From positions 583,944 to 605,695 of the forward strand of contig NW_019091529.1 in NCBI RefSeq assembly GCF_001949145.1: DNA of 21,752 nt, given 5' to 3'. The stretch is from Acanthaster planci (taxonomy: Eukaryota; Echinodermata; Asteroidea; Valvatida; Acanthasteridae). A program made the translations under genes and the position numbers. Of this stretch, positions 17,736 through 21,752 are shown piece after piece. The notes under the pieces were generated by a model. It worked only from the letters and a program-made list of their open reading frames with translations, did not search any database and had not been told where the DNA came from. How positions within the stretch are numbered: position 1 is the first letter of the stretch; every line of letters begins with the position of its first letter.

Positions 17736-18660
17736 ATCTCCGCCGGGCACGAGGCGATCGGACTGGGAAAGTCTGCGGAGATCATGCCCGCGGAGTGGGG
17801 ATGGTGTACCCAGCCTGGCGGCCACAGACCATTGCCAGGTGGCCGTCGCGACGGACCTTGTGGATACCAGTCAAGGGGCCGTGCCGGTGCGAATATTCAA
17901 CCCGACAGGAGACCCGGTTACAGTCTATAAGGGGAGTCGTCTGGCCATGTTCGCCCTCGTGGAAGAAGGCGCGGTGATCAACCCCAAGGAGAGTTCTCAA
18001 CACCACCCAATCCACCACCCAATCAACACAGGAACGACGCCACCCGTCCGGCAAGCTCCCCGGCGGCTTCCGATCCACAAACGGTTGGAGGCCCAGAGTC
18101 AGGTGGACCAGATGCTGGCGGATGGTGTAATATAACCGTCGCACAGCCCGTGGTCGTCGCCAGTGGTCCTGGTGCAGAAGAAGGACTGGTCAGTCCGCTT
18201 CTGCGTGGACTACCGGTGGGTCATTGCAGCCACCCTGAAGGATGCCTACCCCATCCCTCAGATAGAGGATAACTTAGACGCACTCGAGGGAGCCAGGTGG
18301 TTGAGCCTCCTGGACTTGGCTAGCGGGTACTGGCAGGTCCGCATGGCGGAGGATGACAAGGAGAAGATGGCTTTCGGGACACAGAGCGGCCTCTACCAGT
18401 TCACCGTGATGCCCTTCGGGCTCTGTAACGCTCCGGCCACCTTCGAGCATCTGATGGAGCGCGTCCTGCGGGGTCTCCAGTGGCAAGTGGGGCGGTTCCG
18501 GACCGCCGGACTCAAACTGAAACCCAAGAAATGTGACTTTTTCAAAACGGAGGTGTCCTTCCTGGGCCACTTGGTGTTGGCGGAGGGGTGCGGACGGACC
18601 CCGCTAAGGTCGCAGCGATCCGTGGTTGGCCAAGGCTGACGAACGTGACGTAGGTTCGGA
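17736..18660 (+). pseudogene. RT of Gypsy-2, catalytic box deleted in frame
   Basis: The linker from the protease runs over 17839-18135 with PVRIFNPTGDPVTVYKGSRLA and MLADGVI. An in-frame TAA (18133-18135) interrupts it. RT blocks follow in the same frame: VVLVQKKD, VRFCVDYRW, LKDAYPIPQIEDNLDAL, LLDLASGYWQVRMAED (first catalytic Asp), and VMPFGLCNAPATFEHLMERVL. After GLQWQ (about 18483) the text jumps to GRFRTAGLKLKPKKCDFF. The YxDD box and about 30-35 residues around it are missing. The frame is kept across the junction. The thumb then continues to FLGHLVLAEG and breaks by a frameshift near 18588; traces of the connection reach about 18660. Confidence 0.88.
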
Positions 18661-19260
18661 GTTTCCTGCCAGCTGTTGGGCATCCACAAGACCAGGACGA
18701 CTCCGTTCCACCCCCAGTCCGACGGCATGGTCGAACGGTTCAATCGTACCGTGAAGACCATGATGAGCATGTTTGTGAATGAGAATCAGGACGACTGGGA
18801 CGAACATCTTCCCTACGTCCTGATGGACTACCCCTCCTCCCAGCACGATAGCACCAGGCTCACCCCGAACATGCTCATGCTCGGGAGGGAGGTGGGACTT
18901 CCCCTGGAAGTCGTTGTGGGGTCACCGGAGGAACAGATGGAGACTACAGAGTCACTAAATGATGTAGACGAGCTGAGAATGAAGCTCACGCGGGCCCACG
19001 AGTTTGCCTGGCGACACCTGAGGCCGACTCAGAGCTACCAGGAGCAGCAGTACGACTGTTGCGCCCAGGGGGGGCAGGTTCGAGCCCGGCCAGGCTGTTT
19101 GGCTGTACACCCCAAAGAAGAAGGTTGTCCGCTCCCCCAAGCTGCAACGGTGGTGGGACGGACCCTTCACGGTGCTACAATGACGTGACCTACAAAGTGC
19201 AGTGTAGTGCCCAAGCGAAGGCTCAGATCGTGCATCGCAATCGGCTCAAGCGCTACCTGG
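18661..19260 (+). pseudogene. Integrase C-terminal half of Gypsy-2 after a large deletion
   Basis: The sequence passes directly from the RT connection (VRSFL in Gypsy terms) to the last part of the integrase core. It reads LLGIHKTRTTPFHPQSDGMVERFNRTVKTMMSMFVNE from about 18675. The E of the DDE triad (in DGMVERF, about 18730) survives. RNase H, the zinc domain and both catalytic Asp residues are gone, a loss of roughly 1.4 kb judging by related elements. A short repeat, ttcctg, at the joint may mark it. The C-terminal domain follows, ending with NDVTYKVQ and IVHRNRLKRYLGD, after a frameshift near 19060. Confidence 0.87.
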
Positions 19261-19639
19261 GCGACATGCAGCTTGGATGGTGGGAGCGCGCAGCCCGCGG
19301 AGCCTTGGCCGAGGAGGCGCCAGCGCGGGCAGGGGGGCAAGGAGCCAGCGGATCTGGCCCTCAGTCCTGCCCACGGGGGCCGTCTCCCCCCGTTGACGAA
19401 GGGACCGCACTGGAACCTATTGACGGGGCGAAGTCGGGACACCCTGGCCAGAGCAGCGGCGTGTCGAGCGGGGAGAATTCAGACACAAGCAGCCAGGGAG
19501 GCAGCACGCCGGCGGAGCCATCGCCATGCGAGCTGGAGGTGGGGGGTGTGTGCATGACTCACAAGGGGCGGCGGGTTCGGGGCCCGGTGCGATTCTGCTC
19601 CACGCTAACTTCTGAATCTCCCTCTGTTTCTCTCCCCAG
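19261..19639 (+). pseudogene. Pol C-terminal tail of Gypsy-2, GC-rich, open into ORF3
   Basis: The frame stays open from the integrase C-terminus. It is rich in Ala, Gly, Pro and Ser, and includes KGRRVRGPVRFCS, a basic block that resembles the last part of many Gypsy pols. The frame then continues through the splice acceptor into the zinc-finger ORF. Two readings are possible: pol really ends in zinc fingers, or ORF3 is a separate exon that happens to share the frame. Confidence 0.6.
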
Positions 19640-19640
19640 G
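19605..19640 (+). promoter_or_regulatory. Candidate 3' splice site upstream of ORF3
   Basis: A branch-point-like CTAAC (19605-19609) is followed by a pyrimidine run, tctccctctgtttctctcccc, and AG at 19638-19639, with G as the first exon base and ATG at 19641. Branch-to-AG distance is about 31 bases, within the usual range. It is the best acceptor I saw in Gypsy-2. Confidence 0.6.
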
Positions 19641-20527
19641 ATGGACCGGTTGGCCTGCCCCCACTGTAGGCGGGAATTCCGTCAGCGGACCGGATTTGCA
19701 GCGACACCTGAGGACGGCTTGTCCGGAGCTGTTCGCCACCCGGCCCTATACCTGTGAGTGGGGGTGTGGCTGCTGCTTCTACCGCTTGGACATGCGGGAT
19801 CGGCACCACCGACACTGCGACCACGTCCTCATCGGCCAGGTCCGGGAAGAGGATCCTGACGTCCTGGAGGTTTTTTGCCGGTGACAGGGAGTTGGGGGGT
19901 GACGAGTTCCCCGAGAAGCAGCCACCCCCCCTGCCTGCCCTCCGGGGGGAGCCGCCCGGACCTGCCCCCGGTTGGCTGCCGCGGGTGAGCCCTTGCCGTC
20001 GGCGCCGAAGGCAGGGTTCGCGGGGCCAGCCGGAACGACGAGACGAGTCGGACTCGCCTTCTGGTGCAGCCTCGGGCCCCCGCAGTGGCCATGGCGGCCG
20101 GGACCGCCCCCCGCATCGCTCAGTAGGGACGGGGATGCAGACTGAGGAAGAACCCCCAGCCCCGGTATGGAGCGGGGGCTGTCAGAGTCTGGCCCCCGGC
20201 TCGTGGGTGACGTATGCGGGGGGTCTGCCTGCAACTGGGAGTGCGAGCCACCCTGCAAGAGGAGCGGGCCACCAAGATGCAGACACCACGATGGACCCAC
20301 CCCTCTGTGAGCTTCACCACAACCAGTGGCAGTTGGAGGTAGCCCCCACTGGCCTTGACCACCGCGGCCACCGCCAATTCCGGACCCAGGTGGTTCACAC
20401 TTATGAGGTCCTGGGCCGGATGTTGTACACCTTCGGTAGTGAGCCGTATGTGCAACACGGTGTCGACGCCGACTACGCCGGGCAGCGGTCCCTGGGGGGC
20501 TTCTTACCCCGAGAGCACCGCCTCTGA
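19641..20527 (+). pseudogene. ORF3 of Gypsy-2: tandem C2HC zinc-finger protein
   Basis: The ATG lies one base after the splice acceptor. Finger 1 (19656-19722) has spacing C-x2-C-x12-H-x4-C, starting CPHCRREF. Finger 2 (19753-19818) has C-x3-C-x12-H-x3-C, starting CEWGC. Both keep the x12 spacing of classic C2H2 fingers but end in Cys. A one-base insertion near 19694-19697 splits finger 1 between two frames. A second shift at the T6 run (about 19871-19876) moves to a third frame, open to 20527. That C-terminal part is Pro/Arg/Gly-rich, then has a more ordered block near 20395-20520, HTYEVLGRMLYTFGSEPY. There is no signal peptide or membrane segment, so it is not an envelope gene. A nucleic-acid-binding role is inferred; no known family was recognised. 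Confidence 0.65.
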
Positions 20528-20852
20528 CCCAGTACCCTGAGCAAGTTCCGTGGCGGTTCTAGGACCAGCTGTTCCGGCAGTCGGAGGTCCAGCGGGAGCC
20601 CCCTCCACTGCCCACCGGAGTCCGCCCCCCCCGGAGCAGCGAGGCAATGCCGGCGGGCGACGCAGCGACCGGAGTGCCCTCCACACTGGACCCCTGGATC
20701 CCCCCCATGGTAGCGCAGAAAACCCTTGGAACCCACCAGACTTGTACTTGTTGCATGGTTCCACTCTTTGTAAGCTGTGCAGGGGTGACTGGGAGGGCCT
20801 CGGGCTGGCCTGCCGGGTTGCGCCGCCTCGTTCGGGGACGAACAAGAGTCCT
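20528..20852 (+). other. Segment between ORF3 and polypurine tract
   Basis: It is GC-rich with overlapping open frames on both strands, as expected from composition. The frame with CTCC near 20745-20755 has no recognised domain. It may be a decayed end of ORF3 or untranslated sequence. Confidence 0.45.
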
Positions 20853-20864
20853 CGGAGAAGGCGG
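20853..20864 (+). promoter_or_regulatory. Polypurine tract of Gypsy-2, imperfect
   Basis: CGGAGAAGGCGG lies directly before TGTAG of the 3' LTR. Two C residues interrupt the purines, so it is weaker than that of Gypsy-1. Confidence 0.6.
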
Positions 20865-21130
20865 TGTAGAGCCACGTGTCCGGCCGGTGGGGGCGCCAGC
20901 TCGGATCCGCATGGAGTTGGCTGGCTGCCCGCGCTGGTATGTGAACAGCCCGCGGTTTTCCCGCTTCGCGCCTGTGCAGTTCCTGCCGACAGGCGCCATG
21001 TTTAGAGTTGAGCTAAAAATGCATTGTTGTGGACGACAGCATTAAAACAGATTTCGTGACCAAAACAGCGAGTTGCAGCTGTGTGTCATTCTATACCAGC
21101 ATCGAACCCTGATCCGTAGGACACGCTACA
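20865..21130 (+). repeat. 3' LTR of Gypsy-2
   Basis: TGTAGAGCC to GGACACGCTACA, 266 bp, matches 15773-16026 with about 19 substitutions by eye and a 12-bp insertion after base 8. ATTAAA at 21041-21046 is in the same place as in the 5' copy. Sequence just beyond (21131-21142) still resembles the primer site found after the 5' LTR. Confidence 0.9.
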
Positions 21131-21752
21131 ACTGGTGGCCTCATTTCCTTGTATGCCAATGAGGTGGTAGTGGTTTCTGTACAGTGCAAAAGCATTGCAT
21201 TGCCAGCAATGCATGGTTCTGACAGTGTCAGACGTACATGGTGTCGGACGTACACATCTGATTCCACAATTTTTGAGTATTTGTTTGAAAAAAATAATTT
21301 GGGGAGTGCTGATGTCTAGAAAGAAGGAACTCATTGTGCTTTGTATTGTAAATTTGGCAGTCTTTTGCTAAAGGGTACACTGAGGGGATAAAAAACTGTC
21401 ATTTTGGTGTCGGACGTACATAAGAAAGTAAGTGTTATAAAATAAGACATTACATGGAATTTCAAAAGAAAAATGAAAATTCATTTCTGTCAATGTTCAC
21501 TTACTGGGGCACTCTTCAAACTGTAACAAACTGGAAATTTTATCAGGCTAAAAAACGGAAAATCTTTCAGAGGGGAAATATTTTCCCGAATTTCTAAGTA
21601 TTTAAAACCAATTTTTTAGTATCATATAAAAGCCAAATCCTTGAATGTTGTTAGAAATGAATGTGACCGGACGTGGGATTCTAGGCCGCTCCTGGTAGTG
21701 GGGTGGTAGGTCCATCCTCCAGTGATAGAAGATGAGGCACTCTCCCTTGACC
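21131..21752. other. Right flank of Gypsy-2, no gene
   Basis: AT-rich, no recognised ORF. It holds three further copies of the TGTCGGACGTAC motif (one with a C-A change in the core: TGTCAGACGTAC at 21226-21237) and a palindromic gcattgcattgccagcaatgc near 21192-21212. The closing stretch to 21752 has nothing I can name. Confidence 0.5.
21226..21420 (+). repeat. TGTCGGACGTAC motif copies, right cluster (3)
   Basis: Copies start at 21226 (one mismatch), 21242 and 21408. The pair is 16 bases apart, and the third lies 166 bases on, similar to the 185-base step in the left cluster. Confidence 0.8.

Larger units (their letters stand above)
15773..21130 (+). mobile_element. Gypsy-2: Ty3/Gypsy element with third ORF, internally deleted
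   Basis: LTRs of 254 and 266 bp, each TGTAG...CTACA, enclose gag, protease, RT, a remnant of integrase and an extra zinc-finger ORF in the env position. The element is GC-rich against AT-rich flanks. Two deletions removed the RT catalytic box and the RNase H plus integrase core, so it could move only with help from an intact relative. LTRs differ by about 19 substitutions, mostly C/T and G/A, plus one 12-bp indel, so it is younger than Gypsy-1 or DIRS by this measure. No target duplication is seen (aatat on the left, actgg on the right). Confidence 0.9.

Noticed and set aside
19779-20300. 173-codon minus-strand open frame, and other long minus-strand frames in 16099-20999.
   Set aside because: They arise from high GC content, are Pro/Arg/Ser-rich and have no domain; + strand motifs explain the region.
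19641-20527. ORF3 as an envelope gene.
   Set aside because: No signal peptide, hydrophobic membrane segment or fusion-peptide-like stretch is visible; zinc fingers are the only clear motif.

Overview
The window is animal nuclear DNA made almost entirely of decayed transposable elements. No intact host gene, rRNA, functional tRNA or CRISPR array is visible. The element mix is a DIRS-like tyrosine-recombinase retrotransposon, two Ty3/Gypsy elements, an L2/CR1-like LINE, an RTE-like LINE remnant, a tRNA-derived fragment and small palindromic or MITE-like insertions. That mix, with short leaderless LTRs and compact AT-rich spacers, fits a marine invertebrate or basal chordate. I cannot name the species.

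Layout. About 200-3589 (+) is a DIRS-like element: a CCHC Gag end, reverse transcriptase (RT) with YLDD, RNase H, then a tyrosine recombinase whose second catalytic Arg codon carries a one-base deletion. Its RT is interrupted at 903-972 by a tiny TTAA-flanked, inverted-repeat insert that looks like a piggyBac-type MITE. 3590-5189 is non-coding. About 5190-13951 (+) is Gypsy-1: short LTRs, a tRNA-Leu-type primer site, a long leader with a 20-21 bp minisatellite, Gag with zinc knuckle, protease, RT, RNase H and integrase, all with stops and frameshifts. An antisense L2/CR1-like LINE (8760-11315) sits inside its RT and is bounded by a 7-bp duplication, catctca. Between the integrase and the 3' LTR lies a tRNA-Thr-like fragment. 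13952-15772 holds palindromes, an antisense RTE-like LINE remnant and a repeated motif, TGTCGGACGTAC.

15773-21130 (+) is Gypsy-2, a GC-rich island with well-matched LTRs (about 19 mismatches and a 12-bp indel by eye). It has lost the RT catalytic box by an in-frame deletion, and RNase H plus most of the integrase by a second deletion. It carries an extra third ORF in the env position. That ORF encodes two tandem C2HC zinc fingers and starts directly after a textbook 3' splice site, and a matching splice donor lies in the leader. This is the most unusual system in the window: a Gypsy element that appears to make a spliced subgenomic RNA for a zinc-finger accessory protein rather than an envelope. 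Its 3' LTR is followed by primer-site-like sequence, and no target duplication is seen, which hints at atypical integration. The TGTCGGACGTAC motif occurs on both sides of Gypsy-2, so the element probably landed inside an older repeat.

The elements do not work together as a pathway. The order of events can be read from nesting: Gypsy-1 before the LINE, the DIRS element before the MITE-like insert, and the TGTCGGACGTAC repeat before Gypsy-2.
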